Shown here in pieces: positions 10,001-21,152 of a stretch of 64,000 nt of DNA. Position numbers and translations under genes: made by a program. A model generated the notes under the pieces. That model did not search any database. It saw only the letters and a program-made list of their open reading frames with translations, and was not told where the DNA came from. Position 1 is the first letter of the stretch, and every line of letters begins with the position of its first letter. The stretch is from the NCBI GenBank assembly GCA_039621445.1, contig CP154955.1, positions 52,977,384-53,041,383 on the forward strand, in the 5' to 3' direction. The stretch comes from Euglena gracilis (taxonomy: Eukaryota; Euglenida; Euglenophyceae; Euglenales).

Positions 10001-13000
10001 ACCAGCTTCTACGCATTTCACATTGCTGTGATTTGGGGGGGTGCAGCACTATTGGTAGCTCGCTTCATCCGGCTGGGGGCGCAGCACTATTTGGACCCGC
10101 AGCTCTATTGGCCCCATAGCACTATTAGGGGGGGGTTTAAGGGCCTAATTCCTAACCCTAACCCTAACCCCATCACTTTCAATAAACCCGAATAAAAAAA
10201 TTCAGGGGCGGCTTTGTACTTAGGGAGCTTTGTTTTTTCCAGGGGGGGGGGGGTGAAACTTTTTTTTCATGGGTGGCCACTGCTAACTTTCACTGCCTTC
10301 ATTTGCAATTAAATAATTCTGCTTTCAGCACCAATTCTATGCCAAAAATTTGTGTACCTCTGAGTTTTCCCCAAAATGCACTTTTTGCGTAAAATGGGTG
10401 ATTTTGATGATATTATTATGATATCCCCAACAGTTGTTATGGTTTGCCCTGGAAGGCCCCTCAGCAAATCTGAGGGGCTCATATTTTGGGCGAACGTGGT
10501 GGGAGGGCAAATGTGCCAGCGGCGCATCTGGACTGCGCACAATTAGGACATAGTGCGGTTACCAAACCAGAATCGAAGCTGCACATCCAGCCGGATGCAC
10601 ATCTCTGGCATTGGTTGCATAGCCACTGCCAGAGTCATCCACCACTCAGAGGCCTCAAACAGGGTCATTGAAATTGCTAATTGTCATTGAGATCACCATC
10701 GCCCTCTGAATTACCCTGGCTGTTGATATGACCTAGATCAACTTAATTTCAAAAAATCACACCTTACTTTCCAGGTGTTGATACGACTTGGATCAACTTA
10801 ATTTCAAAAAATCACACCTTAACCCCCCCAAAAAATAAGACCCGGGTCTTATTTTTGGGTCCGTTGCTGAAACCCTCCAGGGGGGGTCTTATTTTGGGGG
10901 GGGTCTTGTCTTTGGATTCTTTTCTTGACCGACCTGGGTCCGAAAAAAAAATCATTTTTCAGGTTCCCAAAAGCATGAAAATTTTTCCTTCGGCGCTTCG
11001 CGCCATGTGCAAATTGGTGTAAGTTGACATTTAGCATGTTTTTTGCACTTCAAAAATCTGAAATGATCAAAGAATCTAAATTTCATCATTCTGTGTGTGA
11101 AATTGGGTTTTTTGGTAATTTTTCAGGGAAATTTTTCACTGTCTTCGGCGCTTCGCGCCGTCAGGGGGGGGGTTATTTTTGGGGGGGTCTTATTTTTGGA
11201 TTTTTGCTCGATCGGCCAAGGGGGGTCTTATTTTGGGGGGGTCTTATTTGGGGGGGTCTTATTTTGGGGGGTCTTATTTTGGGGGGGGGGTTACTTTCCG
11301 GCTGTTGATATGACTTGGATTAACTTAATTTCAAAAAAATCACACTTCATTTTCCACCACAAAAACACAAGTCAACGCCTATCAATCATTTCCCTGCCAT
11401 CATTTTCCACAGGCTGTGAGGACCAAAGTCGCAGTGCTGCAATCGGACACTGAGGGGGGGCGGCGGTCTCATATTGTTTTCGTTCTGGTGGTGCTTCACA
11501 ATCACCGGCATATCATTATTTAACCACTTGGTATTGCATCTGCCATCTGCACTAAATCCAACCAATCTTCTGGGAGGCATTTCTGGGCACAAATTTTGAA
11601 TGCGGATTAACCCACATGGTGCTCATTGAGACAAAGAGAGACAAAGAACAAATTTCAGACCCCGGATGTTTTGCAGGACTTTGAAATTTTACTCCTGGGT
11701 CCTTTTCCAAAAGAAGGAGTGGAACAAAGTATGGAACCAAGCCACCAAACCCGGACAATCAGAAAAAACAACCTATTTGTATATTCAGAAAGTGGCAGCC
11801 ACACCAACAGCGTTCACAGCAGCAGTATAATATGCCCGGCTGGGTCGGGCCAAAATGGCCGACAAATACAACAAAGTGGTGGGAGCCCCTTGCACAGGTC
11901 CTCTCAATTCAACGGTGTAAGCAAGTGAAGTTGAGCAATCTGGCAAGACCCATTGACCCCAGCCATCCCCCTGGGACAAGGCGTGCCTTTAAATGGAAAA
12001 AGGATGGGGGGGGCATCACAGCAACCACACCACGAGTGAATCTTGGTGTTGGCAATAACAGACAAGAAGCTTAGTGCGCCTAAGGGGGGCATCAAATGCA
12101 CAGATAACAAAGAGCTCCCTGGCCTCCTCCCTCCCCATACAAATAATGCGAGGAACCCAAAAGAAAAAACATTAACAATTTGAAACTCCTAAAAAAGATA
12201 AAAGGTTTGATGCAATTTTAAAGGACCAGCCAAACAATAGCAGCCATCCCCCCCAGGTTTGGTCAAATGTCATTGGGCTCCAGCGTCGATTTCCCCCCTG
12301 AACCAGAAGAACGTGTAAAGAAAAGCCCGTTATCGGGTTGCTGCAGGGCCGTGAAGGGAGTCTGTGGACACCAAAACCACAACGAAAATATTCAGGCCGG
12401 AACTGGCCCCGATCAACCACGGGAACCACCAGCGCGCCGCAAACTGCCGGAGGCGGGTCACGGTATCCGACCCGGAACTGGCACGGACAGGACCTACAAG
12501 GGAATGGAAATAGAAAATTGCCACACTTCACACAGAAACTCATCGGAAACAATTTTGAGTTCCCAAAACATGCCTCCAATGTGACCCTTGTGCGAAGAAA
12601 ACCAGTGGCCGGAGGTAAACCCCCCCCCAAATACAAAAAACCCCCCAAATACAAAACCCCCCCAAATATAAAACCCCCCCGAGGACCTTGAAATCCCGCC
12701 CAAATAAAAACCCCCCCTCCGGCGCGAAGTGCCGGAAGAAAAAAATTCAACAAAATCTCTCCTGAAATTGTGAGTTTTGGCAGATTTGGGAACAATTTTT
12801 TACCAAAAACTTGTGAAAATTGCTCCTTCGCCCAAAAAGTAAAAATTTTGGACCCCCAAGGGTGGGTGTATTTGTGATTTTGGACCGAAAAAGTGAAGTG
12901 AAGTACTGGATCCCGCCAGGAAGTTGATTTTTTCGACCGAATATAAACCCCCCCCCAAATATAAAACCCCCGTGGGGTCTTGAAATTTCCGCCCAAATAT

Positions 13001-16000
13001 AAAACCGGGGGGTATTGTATTTGGGGGGGGGGTTACAGTTCAGTGTTGTTTGTGGGAAATGGCATTGACAACCTGTTTTTGAAACGAAAATGCGGAAATG
13101 TTATCGCCCCACCGGGCGCTTGGCCACGATCGAAGGGAAGGCCGGGGGGGGGGGGGCATGCGGAAAATAGGCCAAAACCCCGAAAAATGGGGGGCCAAGG
13201 TCACGAGTTCAGGCCGAAGGCCAAATTTCAGGGTGGCCAAGTTTGCATCCAGGGGAGGAGGGGGGCCAAGGGGGGGGTATGCGGTGATGTAAACCCCCCC
13301 AAATAAACCTGGTGGGTGCCAGGTTGTTGGAACCAACATTTGGCCCTGCCCCCCCCCCCAGGTTATTTGGGCCCTTTTTTCAGCGCCGTAAAGGAACTTT
13401 GCCTTAAAAGGGGGGTGCCAAGTTACTGTAACCATCTTTTATGCCCCTTCCCCCGCCAAATCATTCGGCCGCTGCCAGGAACAAGGACCCCGCCAGGTTT
13501 TGGGGGGGGTTATTGGGGAGGGGGTAAACGAGGCAACATAGAACAGGGATGAAACAACTCCGCCAATCCATTCAAACTTGATGGACTAAACCAGTCAGCA
13601 CCCAAAAAAGTCAGGAGTTTATTACTGGATTTCGCCCATATGACATTAAAAAAATTTCAAATATGCGAGCTGCAAAAAGCTTACCTTGGGATGCAAATTG
13701 TCGACTTTTTTCTGAAATGGTGGGGAATCAAAGAAAATGACTGAAGACCTAACATAAGGTTCCTGGTCCGTCGATCACGGGTCCGTGTGTTCACCAGGGG
13801 GCCAGCTGCCTGCCTAACCCCCACCCAGTGCAGCCCCTTTTTGCCTGCGTTGAGACCCAAAACATGAATATTTCTGGAAATTCTTTGCACGACTGAGGAT
13901 TTTGAATTTGAAAGCAGATAATGACGTCCTGAGCATAACAATGAGGGTCACAGCAACACACCCTCAGGGTCAGAGCCGGTGGTGTCCGCCAGGGCATCCC
14001 GCAGCAGAGCGGCCGCCATGAGCCAGTCGAGCCCCCCAGCCAGCCCAATCGGCCACTTCACGACGCCCTCGGCGTACGCCTTCAGGAGGAAGGCCCCGGC
14101 CATAGACTCACTTTCTGAGCCCCGTTGGGACAAACTTTTCCCCCTGGCGTAAACTCACTCACCTCCCGGTGTGGGGACTGTTCCAGCTGGCTCAAACCCA
14201 CTCACCCCCGGGGGTGGGGGCACAGCAGGGGTTAAGTGACCCTGTGGTCCCGACCAGGGCCTTCTGGCAAACCCCAACATAGACGAACGGGAGCTTCCCT
14301 GCGTTGGAAACCGCAGTTGTGCAATGGCAGAGATTCGCCATCTGCTCGAGCAGCATTGCATAACCGGGCTGGAATGGGTTCGCAAGGCATTTTTCATACT
14401 GGAGGGCGTGTTCATGTTCTGACAAAACAAAACTGTACAGAACTTTAAAGCGGAAACGTATCCTAATTCGGTGTGCACAAAACAAAAATATTTTTTGCAA
14501 AGTTAAAATGGCGATGGGTAATAAACGAAGGGAAACACACCTTTGCCTGTTCGATAAATAACAAAATACAAAGCCAAATTACTTCTTCCCATTCTGCAAA
14601 AAGTACTTGGTGTCATAATAATGAGGCAAGAAAACTGTATTCCCATAACAATTCCATTCGAAAGAGAAGGAATTTTCCCCACTCAATTTCATTTTATGTT
14701 TCAAAAAAAAAGTGCTCATCCAACTTAAGTAAATAATCCTTCTGTAAAGTAAATCTCAATCCTTCTGATCCAAGGTCCTGAATAAGATGGAAAAATTAAA
14801 CAAACAGAATCGCGCCACCATCTGCATTTAACGATTGAAACTGCATCCAGTCTTTGGAACAATCCTGCAGGGAAAAGTCGAAGGAGCAACTTGGATCCGA
14901 TAGCCAGTGCCAACTGGCTCGACCAGAATAGCGTTGCCCACATTCTGAGGTGGAGTGTGGGATGGGATGACGATAAACAGCATTGATGAGCACCAAACTC
15001 CCCTGGCTCATTGGCCCCCAGCCACGTTGGCCCCAACAGCACAGGGGGGGGGGGCGTTGACTCCTTGGGGGGCCAACAACCTGCGATGCTGCAGGCCTTG
15101 AAAATGACCAATGTCCAGGCGATGATGGTGAGAGGAGGGTTGACCCCACCATCGTCTTACAGAAGCAAAAATCCTCCAGCCAAAAAATGCCGACGAAGGA
15201 GAAATTCTTGACGTTCAAATTAGCCCCTCCTGGAAAAATGGGAAAGGGCAGGAGAGGTAGGGAGGGACCTCCCATGCACCAGGATGGAGGATGGGGTGGG
15301 TATGGTGGCCGACCCCACCCCAACATCCATATTCCCATTCCGCCCTGGGGGAAACCCATATGCCCCTCATAGTCAAATGCCTGGACACACAAACCCCGCC
15401 CCACTGGTCCAGCCTCATGCCTGCACCAGAAGCCTCTTGCAGGGTCATTCATTGCAAGGCCCTTCAAGATATGTAATAAGGTTACAACTTTGGCACACCA
15501 TATCATTTGTGAAAGCTTCCCCGGAGTGAACAAAATTATGCCTGAGAGGAACCACCTTTCCACCACCTCAAGAAGGAAATCCCATCTTACAACAAATGGT
15601 GCATGTCGTCAGCTTTTTTGGTTCCTTATTTACAAACGTGTATAAAAGCAGTGAACTTTTTGATGACAAAAAAAGTCGCAACCAGTATGAAAAGTACACA
15701 GCTGTCTGAAAGCAAAAGGCACACACCGGGCGATACCGCAATCGCGCTGGCATTCTTCGCTCTCTTGAGGGACCCAATTGCGAGCCCAGGGACACGCGTT
15801 GCTTCAGACACAGAAATGGGAAATGAGGCACTTGATGGTACTTGCTAAGGCGCATGTTGTGCTGCATCACAAACATGCGAAAAGTTTGAGACAGGTGGGT
15901 CGACGCCACCTGAAAATTGAGCCTGCTGAAGAATTAGGCCTGCTAAAGGGCTGATGTTGAAGGTTTTAGGGGTTCAAATGCGCATGTAAAGAGGCCCTGG

Positions 16001-16386
16001 GGTTGGGTGATCCAGACCTGACAGCCTGGCCATACCCCCCCCCCCAGAACTTGGCCTGGGCCAGGATTTAAAATAAGCCTCGGGGCCAACCTTGGAGGTT
16101 TTCATGGTATGAGACTTTGGCGATCCAGGCGCAAAATGTGCCAAAAAAGCTGAAAATGGGGGGAGGCCGGGGGGAGAAGGTCCAGCTTTCACTGGCAGGG
16201 ATTTTCTTGGGGACCCCTCGGGGGGCAGGGTGGGGTCCAGCTTTGGAAATTCCCTATTCCGCGGCAGTCACCAACGCGTGGCCAGGGGCTGGTCGTGTTC
16301 CGCAGCAGCTTCAGAAGGTTGAGGGGGGCCAGGACGCCCCACTGCAGCGCTGCCACCAGGTAGAGGGCCATGCGGCGGGTGGGGGG
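6924..16386 (-). CDS. YqaA/VTT-like (SNARE-associated, DedA-like) membrane protein gene, ten exons
   Basis: Proposed join on the minus strand: 16386-16272, 15801-15727, 14944-14819, 14418-14241, 14110-13962, 12493-12372, 10653-10563, 8805-8650, 8393-8311, 7046-6924. Every junction is GT...AG and every phase fits; from the ATG at 16371 the sum is 1203 nt, 400 residues plus stop. The last five exons carry a polytopic segment with GASSGLNIFVVVL, GTATGAACLVYLV, a YG-containing loop, ALPIALQPLILFAALAGLDP and VGRTVKYSVMAW. The order resembles YqaA/VTT proteins, which act in membrane lipid or trafficking functions. The N-terminal half was not recognised. Introns are 130-1757 nt and several hold MITEs. 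The family call is by eye; the gene itself is well supported by phase consistency. Confidence 0.62.
7192..8310. other. Intron 9 of the YqaA/VTT-like gene and flank
   Basis: AT-rich, no intact repeat element. Short homopolymers only. Nothing further recognised. Confidence 0.4.
8311..8393 (-). CDS. YqaA/VTT-like gene, exon 9
   Basis: Acceptor AATCGAG|, donor CCACTG|gtgtgc (phase 0). Encodes ALPIALQPLILFAALAGLDP, the proline-rich re-entrant-type segment of the family. Confidence 0.58.
8650..8805 (-). CDS. YqaA/VTT-like gene, exon 8
   Basis: Acceptor TTTTGCCTGTAG|, donor ATCATCC|gtggag. Encodes TATGAACLVYLVHQNG, then FPSFFAADEWVRTKAIVQQY and GLAGTAII. The layout helix, amphipathic loop, W..., YG is characteristic of YqaA/VTT cores. 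GC-rich third positions contrast with the surrounding introns. Confidence 0.68.
9180..9310. repeat. Family B end fragment
   Basis: TAAACCCCCC, TTATATTTGGGCGGAAATTT and AAGACC match the right-hand end of family B (12.97 kb and 35.47 kb). Confidence 0.45.
9723..10138. mobile_element. C-tract MITE family H-like
   Basis: Ends TAAACCCCCCCCCCAATAGT and ACTATTAGGGGGGGTTTA are inverted repeats. The interior repeats GCAGCACTATTTGGACCCGC. Related in layout to 25785-25977. Confidence 0.6.
10151..10171. repeat. Short interstitial telomere-like tract
   Basis: Three CCTAAC(C) hexamers, i.e. TTAGGG on the other strand, directly after the element at 9723-10138. Confidence 0.7.
10563..10653 (-). CDS. YqaA/VTT-like gene, exon 7
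   Basis: Donor TTTG|gtaacc is good. Acceptor TGTTTGAG| (phase 0) is preferred over ATTAG| at 10677. Encodes ASEWWMTLAVAMQ and a short charged segment, joining in phase 1 to exon 8. Confidence 0.42.
10715..10822. repeat. Tandem repeat interrupted by a family K insertion
   Basis: Two units of the sequence ending ATTTCAAAAAATCACACCTT lie here; a third lies at about 11290-11345 on the other side of family K. The unit gives the pre-insertion target sequence. Confidence 0.65.
10823..11292. mobile_element. MITE family K, copy 2, inserted in a tandem repeat
   Basis: Ends in ACCCCCCC...GGGGGGT with AATAAGACCC / GGGTCTTATTTT words. It carries two GGCGCTTCGCGCC-type hairpins (about 10992 and 11147). 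The tandem unit reads CACCTTACTTTCC; here CACCTTA precedes and TTACTTTCC follows, so TTA is duplicated. A TTA target is typical of PIF/Harbinger-type MITEs. Confidence 0.68.
11346..12371. other. Intronic sequence, nothing assigned
   Basis: No repeat family or further exon recognised. One short word, GACAAGAAGCTTAGTGC near 12062, recurs at 61769. Confidence 0.3.
12372..12493 (-). CDS. YqaA/VTT-like gene, exon 6
   Basis: Acceptor TCCCTTGTAG|. Encodes FAARWWFPWLIGASSGLNI, resembling the first core helix of YqaA-like proteins. Four phase-0 donors lie within 12 nt (383, 380, 377, 371), so the 3' end is uncertain by a few codons. Confidence 0.48.
12616..13035. mobile_element. C-tract MITE family B, copy 1
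   Basis: Ends TAAACCCCCCCCCAAATA and TATTTGGGGGGGGGTTA are inverted. The central hairpin is CCGGCGCGAAGTGCCGG. It aligns through its whole length with 35125-35524. It lies in intron 5 of the YqaA/VTT-like gene. Confidence 0.78.
13130..13550. repeat. C/G-tract repeat, family Y copy 1
   Basis: GTTGGAACCAAC, CAGCGCCGTAAAGGAA and AGGTTATTTGGGCC match 33262-33400. Flanked by TAAACCCCCCC and GGGGGTAAAC ends. Confidence 0.5.
13962..14110 (-). CDS. YqaA/VTT-like gene, exon 5
   Basis: Donor GAGG|gtgtgt in phase 1. The acceptor is CAGAAAG| (14110) or the overlapping GTGAG| (14106). GC-rich. Encodes VVKWPIGLAGGLDWLMAAAL and an acidic end, a likely membrane helix preceding the VTT-like core. Confidence 0.55.
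14241..14418 (-). CDS. YqaA/VTT-like gene, exon 4
   Basis: Acceptor TTGTTTTGTCAG| is strong; donor ACAGG|gtcact. Encodes a segment including PGYAMLLEQMANLCHC and VYVGVCQKALVGTTG. Confidence 0.5.
14819..14944 (-). CDS. YqaA/VTT-like gene, exon 3
   Basis: Acceptor CCACCTCAG|, donor GATG|gtggcg (phase 1). Encodes a Trp/Cys-rich segment (RASWHWLSDPSCSFDF). The other two frames are also open over part of this exon, so the frame rests on phase agreement with its neighbours. Confidence 0.45.
15727..15801 (-). CDS. YqaA/VTT-like gene, exon 2
   Basis: Acceptor TGTCTGAAG|, donor CGCCCG|gtgtgt (phase 1). Encodes a basic stretch including RVPGLAIGSLKRAKNASA. Length 75 nt keeps phase 1 on both sides. 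Confidence 0.5.
16272..16386 (-). CDS. YqaA/VTT-like gene, exon 1 (or first visible exon)
   Basis: Acceptor CCCCTCCCCAG|, donor GTTG|gtgact (phase 1). Contains an ATG at 16371 followed by ALYLVAALQWGVLAPLNLL, a hydrophobic helix. The open frame extends upstream of the ATG in phase 0, so an upstream exon (perhaps 20649-20796) is possible. Confidence 0.55.
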
Positions 16387-17560
16387 CTGGGGAGGGGAAG
16401 AGCATTGTGAAAAGATCCAGAGTCTCACTCAGCTGCCAGTAACCCCAAGGGTTTTCAGGACATGGGGGGCGGGGACGATGAAGCACCTGCAGTCAAACTT
16501 AAAAGTTTGCCCATTTTAGACCATTTAATTTTGGGTCGTTTCTGTCCCAGAAACTGGATCTTAAAGTGTGCCGACCTTCACTTGTTCAGTAATGCAAATG
16601 CACATTCAAAAAAGCATAAAAATTCACGGACACTGGATCAAAACCACAAGAAGCTCAACAAATCTTGGTTAGTAAACTTTGAGGAATTTTGAACAGTAAG
16701 AATTCACTGCAGGAAAGAATTCGGTTAAAAAAAATTTCAAATCGTGGACAAAATATCAACAACACAGGTAAAATGCTGGATGCAAAGCCCCTTTTTGAGG
16801 AAATCCAATGGCACGGATACCCAAACGTGTCCTTTTCCAACTCAAAAAATTCGAAAATTGAAAAATATATGCATCGTGGGACAGTTGTTCCGAATGTGAA
16901 ATTGAACATCCTAAATGGAGGTTAAAAATGTGGAGAAATCACAATCATTTTTCATTTCAATTCGAATTTGAAGTTCCAGGTGCCTCGGTTTTAGGTTCTT
17001 GCTGGAGAAGTTTGAATCCAAGAGCATGGGATCCCCACCATACCAAAAGACAGAATCGTTTGCCATTTGCGCCATTTAAGCTGTTGAAAACTGTCTGACA
17101 TCTTCAGGAGGTCAAAAACTCATTTGAGGAGTTTGAAGCTACACATGGCAACAACACTTAATAGATCACAAATTTTTTCCAAACAAATTATTCTCATTGT
17201 GGGACATTTTGGGCCATGTTAGGCCATTTTAATCCATTTTGGGCCATTTTAGGCCCTTTTTGTTGATTGCATTGGTTATGATCAGAAAAAAATGCAATGG
17301 ATTAAAACGGGCAATTATCTTCGAACAAGTGAGCGTTGATTATGTTTGTTCACTGGGAACGAAAAAATGGGCCTTTGTGGGCTGTGCTCCTCTACCCTCG
17401 TCCACCAAATCCACCGTCTGCGGCCCATATGCAAAAGACACTGGAAGGCATCACCGGAACGACTTCAGTTGCTCACAGAAGAAAATGTAATGCAGCAGAA
17501 AATCTCTCATTTTAGGCCATTTTTGGGGTCAAGATTGGTGCTCCTGGAAATACGGGAAGA
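16387..17560. other. No gene recognised
   Basis: AT-rich sequence. GGGCCATTTTAGGCC words recur at 17200-17260, but no ordered array, splice-bounded exon or element end was found. Confidence 0.3.
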
Positions 17561-17564
17561 GGTG

Positions 17565-17962
17565 GGGGGGGCGGTGGTCGACCCCCCACCCACCACCCTG
17601 GCTGTTCGGCCGATTCCCGTTCTGCCCTGGGGAGGACTTGGGGGGGGGGCATACAATTTTTTATCGACCCCGGGGGAGGGGAGGGGGTCACACCACTCTT
17701 TGAAAAACCAGTCAGTCACTTTATTTGGGAAACCAGCCAGTCACCGCCCCCCCCCCCCCCGGTCGGTCGGCCACTCTGGAATCCAAAGGAAATTTGACCA
17801 AAAACATAAAAAAAGGCCAAAAAAAACTTCCGGCCAGGTCACTTTTGGTTTTTTTGCCGACCTCGGGGGGCCGGGGGGGGGAGGGGTCCGGGCCAAAAAC
17901 CAGTCAGTCACTCTGAAAAAACCAGTCACCCACCCCCTGGGGGGGGGGGTCGGACCAGTTTG
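17565..17962. mobile_element. MITE family C, copy 1
   Basis: Repeated CCAGTCAGTCACT on both sides of a centre AACTTCCGGCCAGGTCAC, with long C/G runs and CATACAATTTTTTATCGACC at one end. Other copies lie at 19.4, 21.4 and 28.97 kb. Confidence 0.55.
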
Positions 17963-17999
17963 GGTCAAATTTGGGGTGAAAAACAAACTTTTGGCACTT

Positions 18000-19030
18000 C
18001 GCTGAGGTCATAAAACAAATGAAAATGGGATGGAGAGCGAAATGGGAAAGGAATGACAGAAAATATGAATATTGATTCCTTTTAATTCTTTCTGATTCAC
18101 CATCATGATAGGCTATTTTGTTCCCTCCATGTCAGCGAATCATGCATATCACCCTGGCGTCATAACTATGGACAAACATGCAACGCAAGCGAAGAAAGCT
18201 CAGAAATGCCTGGTTTGTTGCAGGTCAGACTGCCATTGCCAGGCAGGGATACAATGCATGGGACGCCAAATGAGCAGAGTGTATTGGAATCGATTTTGAT
18301 CTCCAATTGTACACCTCCCCACACTGCCGATACTTGGCACCTCTGATATTCATATTATGTTTACATGACATTCACAGCAATAAACCACGTTCATATGTGC
18401 ATGGGTGTGCGCAGAGTTGATGGGATGAGGATGGGGTGAAGACCCTGGTAGGACAAGCAAGTGGGACCCAGAAGTCACAAATAAAATTCTTGCTGTATAT
18501 ATGTGCACGTATGTATGTCTGCAATCTTTAGGGTAGGAGATGTCTGGCCCTCACTCAGCCTGTCCTCAGCTTATGGGAAGGGACAGGTTTAGAGGAAGTA
18601 AGGTTCAATGAGGACGTGAAAAAACATAAATTCCAAATTAGGTCTTCAATGGTCTGAATTTCGGGCCTAAAACCTGCCTTATTTTCAGGCCGAATTCTTG
18701 GGGAAACTCAACCCAAATCCTATTTCTCAACAAAACCCGACTTAACACACAATTAGCAGCCGGGGTTCCAGAAATCACCAAATATCCAAAACCGAAACCC
18801 CAGCCCCAACGTTAATCATTCCAAGCAGCCTTTTGTATTTAGACCTACCCCACAGCGGGACGGGGGGCATCCCCCTTCCCCCCTCCTGAGGGCTGTACAA
18901 GAAAGCCTGGTGGGAGGGGTCGGACGCCCCCACCCACCAGAATGGGGGTGGGGGGGTCGACCCCCCACACACAACCCATAGGGTGGGGATTCCCGTACAG
19001 CCCCGGCCCCCCAGGGGGTCGCCAGGTCGG
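18000..19030. other. No gene assigned
   Basis: A short plus-strand frame at 18168-18299 is cysteine-rich (QKCLVCCRSDCHCQ) but has no supporting signal. The C/G-rich end at 18860-19020 looks like degraded MITE. Confidence 0.3.
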
Positions 19031-19038
19031 TAAAAATC

Positions 19039-20205
19039 AGGCCATTGCTTAAGGACCCCGGGGAGGGGGGGGGTCCACTGGCTAGCCATTTTGCTAGACA
19101 CTGGAAAAAATGGATTAGCTAGACCCCCTCCCCTCTGGGGGGACCTGGGGGGTCCCCCCCGACCAGAAAAAAAAATTCCCTCTGGCGCTGAGCCCCTATG
19201 TGTAAATGGAGCTTTTATTGCATTTTTGGGCTGCTGTTGTTCAAAAAAAAATACCAAAAATGGCCAAAAATGGGCATTTTTGGCCATTTTGGGGGGGGGG
19301 GCCAAAAAATTCGCGGCAGTCACTGGAAAAAGTTATTTCCACTAGCTAGCCCTGCTCGCGGACCCCTGGGCAGGGTTCGATATAAGGACAGGTGGGGGGG
19401 GGTGGTCCGGACCCCCCCCCCCTGCGGGCCAGGAGGGGGGGGACACCCCCCCATACAATTGCTTACCGACCCCCCGGGGAGGGGGGGTCCCTCCACTTTT
19501 TAAAAACCAGTCAGTCACTCATTTTCAAAAAAACCAGCCAGTCACTACCCCCCCGGGGGAGGGGGGTCGGCCACTCAGAAAAACGGCCACTTTCCAGTCT
19601 CTTTAGGTCATTTTGGCCAAAAAAATTCCGGCGCCTTCGGCGCCGGGGTCACTCAAGCCACTTTTGCCCACTCCTGGCCTACCCGCCCCCCCGGGGGGGG
19701 GTGGGGGGCGGTGGCCAAAAACGGTCAGTCACTTTGAAAAAACCAGTCACCCACCCCCCCGGGGGGGGGGGGGTTGGTCAGTGCATAAGCAATTGTCTGT
19801 CCCACCCCACCTAAACAGGTGCGCGGTCAGGGTGGCCGAGAATTTTTGACCCCCAAAACGACCAAAAGTGCCATTTGGGCACTTTTTGGGCAAAAAATGT
19901 GCCAAAAATGCAAAAAAATTTTCGGCGCGAAACGCCGGAGGAAAAAATTGACCCTTTTTGGGGGGGTCCCGGGAACCCCCCCGAGGGTCGGTCCGGACCC
20001 CCCTGGCAGGTGGGGGGGGGGGTCCGGACCCCTCCCTGCGGGCCAGGAGGGGGGGGGGGGGACACCACCTAAACCATGTACGCCCTCCTTATATCAAACC
20101 CTGCCCCTGGGGTCCACTAGAATTCCCACTTGCCAAATTTGGACGAGCTGCAGTCCACCCTCCTGGGGGGGGAGGGGGGTGCTGCGAACCCTTAAGCAAA
20201 AGCCG
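19039..20205. mobile_element. Family D copy 2 split by a nested C-type insertion
   Basis: Left D end with GCTTAAGGACCCC at 19047 and GCTAGCCCTGCTCGC at 19346; right D end with GGACGAGCTGCAGTCC and CCCTTAAGCAAAAGCC near 20190. Between them lies the segment 19365-20110, bounded by the inverted words GGGCAGGGTTCGATATAAGG and its near reverse complement. Inside it are family C motifs (CCAGTCAGTCACT) and two CGGCGCC-type hairpins. Confidence 0.6.
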
Positions 20206-20648
20206 GTCAAAATAGACATTTTTTCTCAGGGGTCGGTGCAAATGGGTTGGTATAAATGGATTTTTTTCTGATTTTCTCAGAAACCAGTCCCCAGGCCACC
20301 GGCCACCAACCGGCACGGGACTTCCCTCAGGGGGTCTGGCCCTGGACCCCCCCCCCCCGGGGTGGCTCTGAAGAGGAGAGGGTGAGTGCAGGTCGCTTTG
20401 TCCCCTCCCCCAGTCAAGCATCTTGACCCACACATTGTGCCGACCCCCCCAGGATTTCAAGAAATGTGAAAATGGCATAGAGACCTGTTGGTGTAAAGGG
20501 GGGTTAACCCCCAAAAAACATAACCCCCAAATAATGGACATTCTGATAGGGTGGTCTGCCAAGATATCGGTCCACGTTTCTGAGAAGTGGCGTGATTGGG
20601 GGAGTGTCATTGGGGGGGGGGGGGTCGCTTGACAGCCGCGGCTCCCAC

Positions 20649-20796
20649 CGGCCAGCAGAAGCCCAGGGCGGCAGGGGAGCAGGTCAGCGGCACTAGTCGG
20701 GGGCAAGCGGAGGGGCGGGCCCAGCGGAGAGGGCCCAAGGCAGTGAGGCTGTGCCGCCATGCCCGGCCGATGACGACGGCAGCACGGTTCAGGTTT
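20649..20796 (-). CDS. Candidate exon, unrecognised, hydrophobic
   Basis: GC-rich frame including GRAWRHSLTALGPLRWARP and LVPLTCSPAALGFCWP, ending at a donor TGGCCG|gtggga in phase 0. That phase would join to 16386. The acceptor is unclear because a G run lies upstream. It may be an upstream exon of the YqaA/VTT-like gene. Confidence 0.33.
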
Positions 20797-20872
20797 GCCC
20801 CTTCACCCCCCCCCATTGACCACAACAACAACTGCTGCTGCTGCTGATACAACGGCCAGGGTGTTGCTTGGC

Positions 20873-21152
20873 CAAGGATGGATATTAAATATCGGCCCAC
20901 GTCGAGTTTCCGAAAATATTGAATTTATCGGGTCCCGAAAAAATATCGTGAAATATCGGCTTATTGGGGGGGGGTAACGTACTTTTTTGTTGTTTTTTGG
21001 GCAATTTTGGGATTCTCCAAATAACAAAAATGAGGATATTGGGGCACAAAATGATCATATCGGTTTTATCGCTTTTTATCGAGGATATCGGGGTGTCAAT
21101 CTATCCAAATATATCGCCCCCCCCCTAAACCCAACATCAATATCCATCCTTG
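20873..21152. mobile_element. Family V, copy 2 (inverted relative to 4.1 kb)
   Basis: Begins CAAGGATGGATATT and ends ATATCCATCCTTG. The interior AATATCGTGAAATATCGGC and GATATTGGGGCACAAAATG match the first copy in reverse. No clear target duplication. Confidence 0.62.

Noticed and set aside
12172-12996. 274-codon minus-strand open frame
   Set aside because: It spans MITE family B and the exon at 12372-12493 in a different frame; the composition follows the repeat.
14796-15566. 256-codon minus-strand open frame
   Set aside because: Only the first-exon-like part at 14819-14944 is supported by splice sites and phase; the rest is C/G-rich sequence of non-protein composition.
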